A DNA stretch of 55,161 bases from Nitrospirota bacterium (GCA_021828805.1 JAJZCZ010000002.1:1-55161); one strand, 5' to 3'. Shown: positions 41,691-51,175, counted from the stretch's first letter. The notes: generated by a model not told the origin, from the sequence alone. Numbers and translations: made by a program.

Positions 41691-42371
41691 CTAGGCCACG
41701 ACCCGGCTTTCCTCCCGAAGGGCTTCGGCCTGGCGGGTCAATGCCTCCGACGCCTTTCCCCGGCCCCGCTGGAGAATCGGCAGGATCTCGTACTCGACAA
41801 GGTCGGCCAGAAGAATCCAGTCCTGGCTTTCCTGGGCTCCGAGCATTCCGGACAGGATCGAATCAATGCGATCGCTCTCCTCGATAAATGAAAGCCGGAA
41901 GCTGTCGTGACCGGCCTGGCGCTCAATACGTCCCACCTCTTCAACGAGAACCTGGGTGGCCACGATTCCTTCAAGTCCCTGCATATAGACCCCACCAGTT
42001 TCGCCATTTTTCTCGGGCGCGCCGAAGACGGCTCCCAGCGTCCCCCTGCGCAGGTTGGCTCCGATCTCTCCAAAGACCACCTGGAGGCTGTCTATATGAT
42101 TCACAAGATCAGACAGGACTTCCTCGAGAAGCAGCGACAGCGCCTCCGTCTCGATCGCCAGAATAAAGTCTTCCCTCTGGCAGTCGGCGACCTGGGTCCG
42201 GCTGGCAGGAGCGCCGTTGAGCGTCACCCCGACAATCGTCCGATCCTTGGGTATCGCTCCAATGATCCGGTCCAGCACATCCGCAAGGGTCTCCCCCTCG
42301 CTTCTGGTCCAGCTCACCGCTGTCTTGTCCACCAGAATCTGTCCGTTTTTTCCCTGGGTCATCTCACTCAT
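41691..42371 (-). CDS. Unrecognised protein after the glycosyltransferase genes
   Basis: A 226-residue acidic soluble protein (MSEMTQGKNGQILVDKTAVS). No signal or membrane part. The first 70 residues have a beta-alpha pattern; the rest is helical, with long Leu/Glu/Ile-rich stretches (ALSLLLEEVLSDLVNHIDSL). ATG 42371 has AAGGAGTGAGCG before it. It follows the glycosyltransferase operon by 44 bp. Family not recognised; a flagellar link is based on position only. Confidence 0.6.
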   Translation of the reverse strand: MSEMTQGKNGQILVDKTAVSWTRSEGETLADVLDRIIGAIPKDRTIVGVTLNGAPASRTQVADCQREDFILAIETEALSLLLEEVLSDLVNHIDSLQVVFGEIGANLRRGTLGAVFGAPEKNGETGGVYMQGLEGIVATQVLVEEVGRIERQAGHDSFRLSFIEESDRIDSILSGMLGAQESQDWILLADLVEYEILPILQRGRGKASEALTRQAEALREESRVVA

Positions 42372-42415
42372 CGCTCACTCCTTCGTTGTCGGCACAATGC
42401 CGGTATTATTCTTAC

Positions 42416-44266
42416 CTAGGTCTGCGTTGACACCTTGCGGAACCCTTTTGAACTGAATTCCCGATCCTTCTCCCCAAACTCCGGGAGATTCCCTGCAAAC
42501 CATCGGTCGGCGAGGCGGATAAGACGATCGATTCGCAGGATTCCCTGGCGATAGACCTTTCCGATCGATTCGACCATTTCCAGAAGGCGAAGGGGATCAT
42601 CGATGGCCACCGCCTCCTTTTCGATCCCGAAGAGGGTCGTGACCGGACCCAGTGCAGGAGAGACCCATCCCTTCTCCCGGATCTTCCGGTCAAGATCCTC
42701 CAGGGATCCGGCCGTCCGGGAGAGATCCTCCTTGTCCGATTCTCCGAGCTCTCCTTCCGCGAGCGCCTGGGAGATTGAAAAGCACAGACTCTCTCCCTCC
42801 CTGAACATTCCTCCAAGCTCCAGCGCCTGTCTTCGGATTTCCTCCCAGGACGACCGGGGAAATCCGGAGGACTCGAAATCCTCGAGAAAAATACGCCGCT
42901 GACTCTCCCAGTCGACAAGCGCTCCGGACTCCATCGCCCAGATCTGCCGGTAGAGACCGCGAAAGAGATCTTCGGTTTCCATCGGGTAGCGGGTGAGCGG
43001 CCGATAGAGGAGGCTCCCGCGCCCGTCGAACTCCGAGCGGGCCACAAGAATCTGGGAACCGGGAGGATTGTCTGACAAAAACGTGAAGATCGCCTCTTTC
43101 TGATTCTCTCTTTCCGTTTCTCCGTCTTTTGCATTTCTCCCCGCGTCTGACAGGCTCCGGCCTCCCAGAACAACGACGAGTTGCGCCACCCACTCCGGAT
43201 CGATTTCCTCCCGGCAGACGGGGTTGAGGCAGACAGCATCAAGGCCGCAGGGGGCACACGCTCTCCGGCTCTGGAGGACCACGTGTCCCTCTCCGTAGGG
43301 CGCTGTCTCATGGTAGTAAAGGTTGGCGAAGGAGAGTGCGACGACCGGTGTCCCCATCGCTGCGGCCACATGCATCGCCCCGGTGTCATTTGAGACGAGG
43401 CGAGCGACACGGCGGAGGACCCCCGCGAGGGTCGCCACACTCGTTTTTCCGGTGAGATTGAGGATGCGGCCGGCCGACCAGCGGTCTTCAAGAGCGGCCA
43501 CGATCCGGCGATTTCTCGCGACCTCTTCGTCCCCGGCTCCGATCAGGACGACCCCCCACTCAGGGGCCCTGGAAAGGATATGGGCGATCATCCGGACGAA
43601 GGCATGCTCCGGCCAGCGTTTGATCTCAACCGACGCTCCCGTCTGAACGGCAATCCATGTCCGGTCCCCCGGCAACAGACCCGAATCCTCCGCCCCCATT
43701 TTATCGGCAAGGACCAGCCCCCGGGGAGGCGGAACCTGTCCAACCCGAAGAAAGAGATCAACGAGGTTGGTGTCATTGTAGAGCCGGTTCTGGACCATCT
43801 GTCCGAAGTAGGCAATGGCCGGATCGAGAAAAGCCCGGAAGCCGTCCCGGGTCAGGGTCACGCCCCGGACCTCGCGGGCCCGGACAAGGTAGCCCAGTAC
43901 CGCACCGATCCGGTTCGGAGTCAGATTGATCAAAAGATCCACCGGAACCGCGCTCCAGTCAGCCGTCATCGTCTTGATGCGCACGATCTTCTCCCGGAAG
44001 GAGACGGCATCGTCATAGATCATGGTGCGAAGGGCCACGGCATCGACAAGGTAGAGGTCGTCGAAGAGGGCCAGACCAATCGCCGTCTCGCCAAATTCAC
44101 GATAGGCCACCAGAGAAATACGGCACCCCTTGTGACTCTCCCGAAGGGAGGCGACCATGGGGGCCATCTGGAAAAGATCTCCCATGCGCGTCATGGCCAC
44201 GACCAGGATCCTCTTGCCCTCTCCTGATGCCTTCTTGAGAGACGGACGCTCTTCCATGACGATCAT
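42416..44266 (-). CDS. Family 9 glycosyltransferase with a helical C-terminal extension
   Basis: A 616-residue protein. Residues 1 to about 375 are a GT9 (heptosyltransferase-like) domain: ILVVAMTRMGDLFQMAPMVASLR, the sugar-nucleotide part VQTGASVEIKRWPEHAF, LNLTGKTSVATLAGVLRRV and the VSNDTGAMHVAAAMGTPVVAL motif. A four-cysteine patch (CAPCGLDAVCLNPVC) closes it. The last 240 residues are mostly helical and unrecognised. ATG 44266 overlaps the next gene upstream. Last of five coupled glycosyltransferase genes; flagellin glycosylation is the likely role from position. Confidence 0.85.
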   Translation of the reverse strand: MIVMEERPSLKKASGEGKRILVVAMTRMGDLFQMAPMVASLRESHKGCRISLVAYREFGETAIGLALFDDLYLVDAVALRTMIYDDAVSFREKIVRIKTMTADWSAVPVDLLINLTPNRIGAVLGYLVRAREVRGVTLTRDGFRAFLDPAIAYFGQMVQNRLYNDTNLVDLFLRVGQVPPPRGLVLADKMGAEDSGLLPGDRTWIAVQTGASVEIKRWPEHAFVRMIAHILSRAPEWGVVLIGAGDEEVARNRRIVAALEDRWSAGRILNLTGKTSVATLAGVLRRVARLVSNDTGAMHVAAAMGTPVVALSFANLYYHETAPYGEGHVVLQSRRACAPCGLDAVCLNPVCREEIDPEWVAQLVVVLGGRSLSDAGRNAKDGETERENQKEAIFTFLSDNPPGSQILVARSEFDGRGSLLYRPLTRYPMETEDLFRGLYRQIWAMESGALVDWESQRRIFLEDFESSGFPRSSWEEIRRQALELGGMFREGESLCFSISQALAEGELGESDKEDLSRTAGSLEDLDRKIREKGWVSPALGPVTTLFGIEKEAVAIDDPLRLLEMVESIGKVYRQGILRIDRLIRLADRWFAGNLPEFGEKDREFSSKGFRKVSTQT

Positions 44267-46065
44267 GCCTCCACCTCCCGGGCAAACTCCCGAAGAAGGA
44301 GCACCGCGGCCTCCGTCTCTGAGAGCGGGGCCTCCTGGGGATGGATCCCCCGTTCGAGATCATCAAGGTCCACCGATCCGAAGCAGCGGAACCTGTCAAA
44401 GAATCCCGAGAGTTCGGCATCACCCTCTGAAGCCGCCACCAGCTCAGAGACACTCTGCCGGCCAGGAAAGGCTGCTCCCCGGGGACGGAATCCCCGGGCA
44501 TAGAGATGGTCGAGCCATGTCTCCATCCGCCGCGCGATCGTATGCTCCTGCATCGTCCGCGCAAGACCTGCCCGGGCGATAGCTTCCCGCTCCCGGGCAT
44601 GGGACTGGTAATGCTGCACCATCTTGCGGCAACTCTCTTCGTCATCAAAGACGGCGACCTCTTCCTCCGGCACGAGAAGCTCCGGGAGCAGGGACCGCCG
44701 GTCGACGAGCTGGAAGCCGCCGCAAGCAGCGATCTCGAAGGTCCTTGGGTTTACAAAATCCCCGTCGGGATTGACCCCCCTGTGATAAACCGACGAATGG
44801 ATGTTCAGGTTCACCCCCGAATTCCGGTAGATCTGGGCGGCCTCTTCCGGAAGGATCCGCTTGCCGGGGGAGCGCAGATAAGGGCCGAGCGGGTCGGAGA
44901 CCTCCCAGTCGGCGCCCCAGATCCCGAGCCCCAGATCCGAAAGATGTCGGAGAAAATGCTGGCGGTTGTAATATCCGGCCCCCATGAAGGCCAGAGGGGC
45001 GGAAAAGCGGACCGGATCCTCCCCCGTTGCCGGCTCCGGACGGAAAATCGTCTGATCGGCCGCAGTGGGAAGATAGAGAACATTGGAGAGCCCCCGCCCC
45101 TCGAGACGGGGGATCCACTCCTCCTTCTGGATTACGGCAAAGGAGGTCACCAGCGGGGCGATCCTCTCCCAGTAGGTGGCAATCCGGAAATCTTCGACAA
45201 ACCAGTAGGCCACGGGAATATTCATCCCGCGGAGCTTTTCCAGAAGCTCCGTCGAGAGCGGCGACTGGGCCAGCCCGATGATGAGGTCAGGCTTTTCCTG
45301 AAAGACCCGGGCCAGGATCATCTCGGCCATGAAGTTCTGGAAGAGCCCCCGAAGCTGGGCCCGGTGCATGTCGATCCGGGTCTGGGAACCGATGGCTTTC
45401 AGGGATCCGGCAAAGTCACCTGCGTCAAAGAGGGAGACCCGGTGCCCCATCCCCGCCAGGGCCCGGACCACGCCATGAGCGATCGGGTAGGAGCCTCCGG
45501 AGACGGGAGATACCACCAGGACGCGCAGAGAGTGGGCAGCGGCGCCGGCCTCATTTCCCGCAAGATTTTTGACCGACCGGTAAGCATCCGGACGAACCTT
45601 TTCAGAAGGCACATGAATAGCCACGAAAAGTCCATCGACCTGTCCCCGGAGCGCTCCCGGATCGGTCGCAAAACGGAGCCTCCCGGACCAGCGGGACCAG
45701 GGGATAAGACGGAAGGAGGCACGGAGAATATCGGGAGAGGCCTCAAAGACGATAACAGGCAGGGTTGTCCGGGCCAGCAAGGCCTCAACGTGGTAACCCA
45801 GCCCCAGACCCAGCACCAGCATGCCCCGGCTCCCCTCAGGAGTCTGGGACACAACCTCTTCGGCCCACCGGATCCCTTCCGTGACCGGATTATAGCGGCT
45901 ATGGAGGCTGGCACCCTCCCAGAGAAGGGTGGGAGATCCTTCCTTCGAGTCGAGGATCTCCCAGCTTTCCCGGCTTCGATCCGGGCGAACAAGCACCTCG
46001 CGGAGCTCGCCCTGGCCAAACACATCCAGGTTATTCCGGAAGACATTCTCATCGAACTGCCACAT
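44263..46065 (-). CDS. CgeB-like glycosyltransferase with N-terminal Rossmann domain
   Basis: A 600-residue protein. The N-terminal third has a nucleotide-binding-like motif MLVLGLGLGYHVEALLAR, similar to Maf-type flagellin glycosylation proteins. The C-terminal two-thirds is CgeB-like: LRVLVVSPVSGGSYPIAHGVV, DLIIGLAQSPL, AYWFVEDFR, LAFMGAGYYNRQHFL, and VNPRTFEIAACGGFQLVDRRSLLPELL. ATG 46065 has AAAAGGAGGAGATTC before it. It overlaps both neighbours (17 and 4 bp). Donor and acceptor are unknown; flagellin is the likely target by context. Confidence 0.82.
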   Translation of the reverse strand: MWQFDENVFRNNLDVFGQGELREVLVRPDRSRESWEILDSKEGSPTLLWEGASLHSRYNPVTEGIRWAEEVVSQTPEGSRGMLVLGLGLGYHVEALLARTTLPVIVFEASPDILRASFRLIPWSRWSGRLRFATDPGALRGQVDGLFVAIHVPSEKVRPDAYRSVKNLAGNEAGAAAHSLRVLVVSPVSGGSYPIAHGVVRALAGMGHRVSLFDAGDFAGSLKAIGSQTRIDMHRAQLRGLFQNFMAEMILARVFQEKPDLIIGLAQSPLSTELLEKLRGMNIPVAYWFVEDFRIATYWERIAPLVTSFAVIQKEEWIPRLEGRGLSNVLYLPTAADQTIFRPEPATGEDPVRFSAPLAFMGAGYYNRQHFLRHLSDLGLGIWGADWEVSDPLGPYLRSPGKRILPEEAAQIYRNSGVNLNIHSSVYHRGVNPDGDFVNPRTFEIAACGGFQLVDRRSLLPELLVPEEEVAVFDDEESCRKMVQHYQSHAREREAIARAGLARTMQEHTIARRMETWLDHLYARGFRPRGAAFPGRQSVSELVAASEGDAELSGFFDRFRCFGSVDLDDLERGIHPQEAPLSETEAAVLLLREFAREVEA

Positions 46066-47656
46066 GAATCTCCTCCTTTTGGGGAATCTCCCGCCCCTGT
46101 TCTCTTCCCAGCAGACGTCCCGCACTCATCGTTTCCCAGGAAAGCGCCGCTCCCGCCCGGAGAAGACCGGGAAGGTCACCCTGTCCCCCTTCCACCCGCT
46201 CAAGATGGTGCAGGAGCGGCCAAAGGGCAGGAAAGTCGGCGGCCAGACGATCCACCATCCGCTCCCGCTCTCCAGGATGCAGGGATCTTTCGCGAAGTCC
46301 CAGATAGAGCTCGACCCCCCGTTCAAGACGGACAAACCAGCGGGGATCGATCCCCGCTCCCTCCGTCCCCCCGACAAACGGGAGTTCTTTTTCTGAACCG
46401 TGTTTAGCAAGACGCATGCCTGAGAGAAAAATCTCCTGGGAGAGCGAAAGGAGAGGAACCTCCGGGTTCAGGTAGCGGACCACGAAACGGCGCAGAAGAA
46501 CTGCCAGGAGAGCCTCCTTCGATGGAGCCACCGGAGTGGCGGCCTCCTGCAATAACCCCGAGGGGGTCTCCCGGGCGACAAAAAGATGGCTGCCTGTCAG
46601 AAATCCCGACAGACGGGTTGCGATCTGGAAAGCCGGCTCGCCCCGGCGACGTCCGGCGACAATCCGGGCCAACACGTCGGGGTCGGGCTCGTTCCGGCAG
46701 GAAAGAGAAGTGCACGACGACCCCTCTCCCGCACAGGGATAGCAGTCCTCCCGGGTCACAACTGACAGGGCCCCCTCACGATAGGCTCCGGTCTCAAACG
46801 GAAGAGCGCTGGCAAAGAACAGGCCGACGGTGGGGATCCCCCGGGAAGCTGCCAGATGAAGCGTGGCTGTATCCGGCGAAAGAACAACGCCCGCCTCTGC
46901 GATCAGGGCAGAAAGCTCTCCCACCCCCGTCTGCCCCGCGGTATTGGTCACTCCTGATCCGGCCTCCCGGGCAATGGACTCCCCAAGCTCCCGGTCTTCC
47001 GGGCCTCCGGAGAGAATGACGGGAGAGCCGTCAATTTTGACAAGGGCCGAAACGAGACGGACAAGCGCCGGAGGAGCAAGCCTCCGGAAGGGGCTTCTTC
47101 CCCCCAGCACCACGACCGTTGGGCCCCTCCGTTCCCCCTCCTCCACGGAGGAAGCCGGCCTGGGCGGGATTACCCCGGGCCCCGCAAATCCCCGCCACAT
47201 GTCGGACAGATGGATCCGGTTGAGGGCCCGGACGCCCCGGGAAGAGGCTACCAGATAGGCCGGCCATCCCGACAGGGGAACAGAGCTTCCGTCCCCCCGG
47301 TCAAAGAGGTGGTCAAATCCCGAAACAGGGATCCCCAGGATCTTCGCCAGAGCGATCCCTGTTCCGTGGTGGTTTAAGACGATTGCCCGGGAAAACCCCA
47401 GCTGGCGCACCTTGCGAATAAATTCCCGCGACCCCGCGACCCGCTCATAGAACGAGTGGGGAATGGCCGGGTTTCCAAAATCGGGCCAGGAGAGGATCTC
47501 CGGCGCGACCTTCAACGCCTTCGCCCCCTCCACAACCCCTTCCCGCACAAGAAGCGTGGGAGTGTTGCCCTCATCACAGATCCGTTGAACCAGCGCTCCG
47601 CTCTGAATGAGATCCCCGAGACGGGCCTCCTGGATGATCAGAACCTTGTCCGCCAC
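46049..47656 (-). CDS. Second family 9 glycosyltransferase with a C-terminal extension
   Basis: A 535-residue protein with the same plan as the 42416-44266 gene. GT9 domain: VLIIQEARLGDLIQSGALVQRI, VVVLGGRSPFRRLAPPAL, NTAGQTGVGELSALIAEA and LSPDTATLHLAASRGIPTVGLF; a four-cysteine patch (CYPCAGEGSSCTSLSC) follows. The last 190 residues are helical and unlike known GT9 enzymes. The start is GTG 47656, with CGGAGGAAATC before it. The two GT9 genes are probably old duplicates or a functional pair. Sixteen bp after the gene upstream. Confidence 0.83.
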   Translation of the reverse strand: MADKVLIIQEARLGDLIQSGALVQRICDEGNTPTLLVREGVVEGAKALKVAPEILSWPDFGNPAIPHSFYERVAGSREFIRKVRQLGFSRAIVLNHHGTGIALAKILGIPVSGFDHLFDRGDGSSVPLSGWPAYLVASSRGVRALNRIHLSDMWRGFAGPGVIPPRPASSVEEGERRGPTVVVLGGRSPFRRLAPPALVRLVSALVKIDGSPVILSGGPEDRELGESIAREAGSGVTNTAGQTGVGELSALIAEAGVVLSPDTATLHLAASRGIPTVGLFFASALPFETGAYREGALSVVTREDCYPCAGEGSSCTSLSCRNEPDPDVLARIVAGRRRGEPAFQIATRLSGFLTGSHLFVARETPSGLLQEAATPVAPSKEALLAVLLRRFVVRYLNPEVPLLSLSQEIFLSGMRLAKHGSEKELPFVGGTEGAGIDPRWFVRLERGVELYLGLRERSLHPGERERMVDRLAADFPALWPLLHHLERVEGGQGDLPGLLRAGAALSWETMSAGRLLGREQGREIPQKEEIHVAVR

Positions 47657-47672
47657 GATTTCCTCCGGTCGT

Positions 47673-50006
47673 TCAGGCCTTCACAGCCAAGACAGGATCC
47701 GCGGACCTCGCCTTTTCGACGATTCCTATCGCCACGCTGTTCTTGGGATCCCGGACAAGAATCTCCCGAGCCAGCTGAAGGGCCTCCTCCTGTTGCCCGG
47801 ATTCGTCGAGCAGCCTGGCATAGAGTGCCCGGAATCCCGTCTTGAAGGGGTGGCGCATCAAAAACTCCCGAACCCGGCCCATGGACGCCTCCGGACGGCC
47901 GATGGCCAGCGACATATCCACGAGAAGACGAAGCACCTCCTCCTGGTCGGGATCGATTCCCAGGGACTGGTCATAGTAGTAAACGGCCTCTTCGTAGCTT
48001 CCAAGTTCCTGACAGACCATTCCAAAGCCGGAGAGCGCCGCATGGGAGCGCGGATTCCTCTCAAAGACCCGCTTGAAATCCGCCAGGGAGTCCGCAAAGT
48101 CCTTCATCAGGAGAGCAATCACCGCCCGGCCCTGATAGGCCCGCTCATCAGAAATCATGGGAATGGCACGCTCGAAGGCCTCGCGAGCCCCCGGCAGATC
48201 CCCTTTGATGGAGAGGATCTCCCCCAGCTTGATCTCGACCTCGCCCCGCTCTTCCCGGGTCAGACCCGGGTCATCCAGCGCCCCTTCAAGCAGCTCTTCC
48301 ACTCCTTCCGTAATCCCCGATCCGACCATGTCATCGACCTTCTCGATGATCCCGTAGACCCGCCTCCGGGCCGTCACCAGATACTGCATGACGAAAAGAT
48401 CCCGGATCTCCTCCGGCGACTGATTCCGGAGAACAATCGTTCCAAGATCGATGTCGGTGCGTTCCTCTCCCCGGCGGGACAGCTCTTCCGACATCTTCGA
48501 GAACTCGGTAGAGACGTTGGCTCCCAGCGTTTCTATCTGGAGACCGGTCTGCTCGAGGAGCTCGACTAAGGTCTTTCGGGTAAAGAACCGCAGATGGCTC
48601 CGGTCGAGAATCCCCTGCTCCTGATAATCGAAGCGTCCCTGGGCCAGGCCGCCCAGAACCTCGTGGTAGCGGATATTGGGAACCGAAAGCACCAGCACCC
48701 CCTGAGGAGACAGGTAGGGAACATACTTTTTGAGGAGCTTGACGGGGTCTTCCACATGCTCAAGTACATCGGCCATGACGATGGTATCGAAGCTCTCCTC
48801 CCCCAGGTCCGCCTCCCATGTGGCGGCATCGGCGATGATCACCCGGTCGTAGTAGGCCTTGGCCTCAAATCCCCGGGCGGCATCCTTTTCAATTCCGACG
48901 AGGGTGACATTCCCCCAGCGGGTCCGGATCCCCCGCCCCATGCTTCCCGTTCCGCACCCGATATCGAGGATGCGGTTGGCCCCGGCCGGGATCCGGTCGA
49001 TGACCTCCCCCCGCTCCTTGCGGTACACCTGCTTGGGCTTCCAAATGGACACCTTCTGGTTGATGAGCCTCTCCCAGCTTTCAAGGAAGCGGTCGACGGG
49101 GAACTCGCGGGCCACGATTTCACGGGAGGAGGCGCCCATCTCCAGCGCCATCTGCCGATTGTCGAGAAGGCTCGTCACGTGGGCTCTCAGATCCTCCACG
49201 CGATCCGCCTGGAAGCCGTTGATGCCGTCTCTGACCGGAGACCCCGAATGGGTCAGCGCCACGATAGGCATCCCGGTGGCCATGGCCTCGAGAAGAGAGA
49301 AATTGTATCCATCCTCCCAGGGTTCGACCGTCGTATGGAGAAGAAGCCGGTGGTGGCGCATCTGCTCCTTAAGATCCTCGAGGTTCCTTGAAGGACGGGC
49401 CTCTGGAATCCGGGGATTAAGCCCCAGCGTAGTGTGGGGGAGTCCTTCCAGAGCCTTGGAGGACAGGGTGGCTCCCATCATGAGATCCCTCTCCTCGATA
49501 AAGTTCCCGATGCGGAGAGCCCGTGCGTCGACGCCGTCATATCCTCCCCACTCTGCGGTATCGATACCCGGCAGGATCACCGGCCCCGCAAACCCCCAGG
49601 ACTCCTTCTTCGATGTCGAGATGAAGACCGGGGTCAGGTCGCTCACCTGTGACATGAGTTCGGCGAGGGACTTCCGGTATTCCCGGGGATCAACAGTATT
49701 CTTTCCCAGAGCGACCATGGTATCGAGACGGTTGTGGAAGACCATGAACTGGGGAACGGCCGACTTGCGTGTCAGGAGAAGGTCGCTCATGTCATGGCAG
49801 ATGATGGCGTCGTACTCTTCCCGGGCCAGATGCCCCATGGCCGTCTTGAAGTCAACGATCCGGGAGCCCCGGGGACAGGGACGGAACTCCGTCATCCAGC
49901 GGTCATAGCCGCCCTTCGTCCTTTCGACGATGTCGAAGGTGACCGGGAGCTTGCCCAAGAGAGAGATGTACCCTTCATGCCAGTTAAACGTAAGAATGCG
50001 CAACAT
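47673..50006 (-). CDS. Glycosyltransferase-methyltransferase-TPR fusion protein
   Basis: A 777-residue multidomain protein. Residues 1 to about 340 are a GT4-type glycosyltransferase (PVILPGIDTAEWGG, HTTVEPWEDGYNFSLLEAMATGMPIVAL). About 360-540 is a SAM-dependent methyltransferase (ILDIGCGTGSMGRGI, IVMADVLEHVEDPVKLL, HLRFFTRKTLVELLEQTG). About 590-777 is a set of TPR helices (LGEILSIKGDLPGAREAFERAI, GSYEEAVYYYDQSLGIDPD). ATG 50006 has ACAAGGAGAAAACT before it. It could build and methylate a glycan while bound to its target by TPRs. Target inferred as flagellin. Confidence 0.85.
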   Translation of the reverse strand: MLRILTFNWHEGYISLLGKLPVTFDIVERTKGGYDRWMTEFRPCPRGSRIVDFKTAMGHLAREEYDAIICHDMSDLLLTRKSAVPQFMVFHNRLDTMVALGKNTVDPREYRKSLAELMSQVSDLTPVFISTSKKESWGFAGPVILPGIDTAEWGGYDGVDARALRIGNFIEERDLMMGATLSSKALEGLPHTTLGLNPRIPEARPSRNLEDLKEQMRHHRLLLHTTVEPWEDGYNFSLLEAMATGMPIVALTHSGSPVRDGINGFQADRVEDLRAHVTSLLDNRQMALEMGASSREIVAREFPVDRFLESWERLINQKVSIWKPKQVYRKERGEVIDRIPAGANRILDIGCGTGSMGRGIRTRWGNVTLVGIEKDAARGFEAKAYYDRVIIADAATWEADLGEESFDTIVMADVLEHVEDPVKLLKKYVPYLSPQGVLVLSVPNIRYHEVLGGLAQGRFDYQEQGILDRSHLRFFTRKTLVELLEQTGLQIETLGANVSTEFSKMSEELSRRGEERTDIDLGTIVLRNQSPEEIRDLFVMQYLVTARRRVYGIIEKVDDMVGSGITEGVEELLEGALDDPGLTREERGEVEIKLGEILSIKGDLPGAREAFERAIPMISDERAYQGRAVIALLMKDFADSLADFKRVFERNPRSHAALSGFGMVCQELGSYEEAVYYYDQSLGIDPDQEEVLRLLVDMSLAIGRPEASMGRVREFLMRHPFKTGFRALYARLLDESGQQEEALQLAREILVRDPKNSVAIGIVEKARSADPVLAVKA

Positions 50007-50949
50007 AGTTTTCTCCTTGTGGTGTGACGGTTGATCCGCTGGAAAGGGTCTGGACAATCGAGACCGCCCGGTGATGGTAGGTATGGGATTCAAGAACCTT
50101 TTTCCGTCCCTGGGCACCAATCCGGTTCGCCACCTCGGGGTTCTCGAGGAGGAATCGGACACGGTCCACGAGATCCGCATCCTCATAGACCACGAGGTCG
50201 GTATCGGGAACGAAGAAATCGGTCAGCCCCGGAACGGAATCTGTCAGGAGGCACTTCCCAATGGCAAGACTCTCGAAGACTCTCATATTCAGGTCGTCTT
50301 TTACGGCCGAGTTAAAAAGGAGGGGCGACGAGGAGAGGAAGCGGGCCATATCGTCGAAGAACAGCCGGCGGACACCCACAGAAAAGCGGATACCCAGGCG
50401 GGCGAGGCGGCGAGAGCGCCTGTCGGTCTTTCCCGGAGAGGTACAGATGGCAATATCGAAGGCTTCTGGAACTTCATGGGGGCGATGGACCTCGGGGTCA
50501 CAGGCCAGGGGAAGCCAGAAAACCGGCTTTCCCAGACGTTCCCGAAAAATGTCGACATAGGCCTTCTGGGCGAGGAAGATCACATCAAAACGATTGGCAA
50601 GCTGAAGATGGTCCGCCGCGGAGAGATGGGTGTCGATCAGGTAGCAGGCCTTGGGAAGGGTCGGGTCCGAAAGAATCGGCATCTCGAACCAGACGCCACT
50701 CTCCACAAAGAGGAGCCAGTCCGGCCGAAAGCCGTCGAGTCCCCGCCTGACCTCCTCAAGCGTTCCCTCTTTAAGCTCGATGTCATGAGGGGCGACCCGG
50801 TCGGCGATCCCTTCGAGATCCCAGGCTCGCAGCGTCCAGTCGGGAACCGTCGGTCCGCAGGTTTTCACGGTGGCGACTCCCCGGAGAGCCTTTTCGAGAT
50901 AAGCACCGGTCGTATGGGGCATAGACGTGTACATCATCAGGATGTTCAT
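49984..50949 (-). CDS. CgeB-like glycosyltransferase
   Basis: A 321-residue protein, first gene of the glycosylation operon. The N-terminus MNILMMYTSMPHTTGAYLEK is a GT-B start; ACYLIDTHLSAADHL, DVIFLAQKAYVDIF and the C-terminal NMRVFESLAIGKCLLTDSV with GLTDFFVPDTDLVVYEDADL are typical of the CgeB/Glyco_trans_1_2 group. ATG 50949 has AAGGAGGTCGCC before it and lies 13 bp after the predicted sigma-54 start. It overlaps the fusion gene by 23 bp. Lacks the N-terminal Rossmann part of its 600-residue relative. Confidence 0.83.
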   Translation of the reverse strand: MNILMMYTSMPHTTGAYLEKALRGVATVKTCGPTVPDWTLRAWDLEGIADRVAPHDIELKEGTLEEVRRGLDGFRPDWLLFVESGVWFEMPILSDPTLPKACYLIDTHLSAADHLQLANRFDVIFLAQKAYVDIFRERLGKPVFWLPLACDPEVHRPHEVPEAFDIAICTSPGKTDRRSRRLARLGIRFSVGVRRLFFDDMARFLSSSPLLFNSAVKDDLNMRVFESLAIGKCLLTDSVPGLTDFFVPDTDLVVYEDADLVDRVRFLLENPEVANRIGAQGRKKVLESHTYHHRAVSIVQTLSSGSTVTPQGENYVAHSYV

Positions 50950-50972
50950 GGCGACCTCCTTGCCCTGCCTGT

Positions 50973-50989
50973 AGCACGTTCCGTGCCAG
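50973..50989 (-). promoter_or_regulatory. Sigma-54 promoter of the glycosyltransferase operon
   Basis: On the minus strand CTGGCACGGAACGTGCT matches the consensus YTGGCACGNNNNTTGCW with one mismatch (G for T). The invariant GG and GC are exactly 10 bp apart. The expected start at about 50962 is 13 nt before the first ATG, leaving just the ribosome site. Confidence 0.8.
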
Positions 50990-51175
50990 GAAGCAGGAAA
51001 GACCGGAGGAGTCCATGGAAAAGTGGCTTGTGGACAAAGAGAATTTTAAAGAGACAGGGAACAACGGAAAGTGCGGCAAAAGGGGAGGGATATTTTTTCC
51101 CGGTTCCCCGGGAGGGACAGGGAATTTCTTCCCGTCAGAAGTTTGACGGACGGCAGAGGAGGCGGCAGAAAGGGG
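50990..51175. other. Intergenic stretch between fliS partner gene and glycosyltransferase operon
   Basis: Between the end of the 163-residue gene and the sigma-54 promoter. It probably holds enhancer sites for a sigma-54 activator, but no clear inverted repeat was recognised and no terminator with a T-run was seen. Confidence 0.45.

Noticed and set aside
44506-46407. Plus-strand open frame of 633 codons opposite the CgeB-like gene
   Set aside because: Antisense to a gene with clear glycosyltransferase motifs and good ribosome site; its composition (Pro/Gly/Arg/Asp-rich, no motif) is that of a shadow frame.
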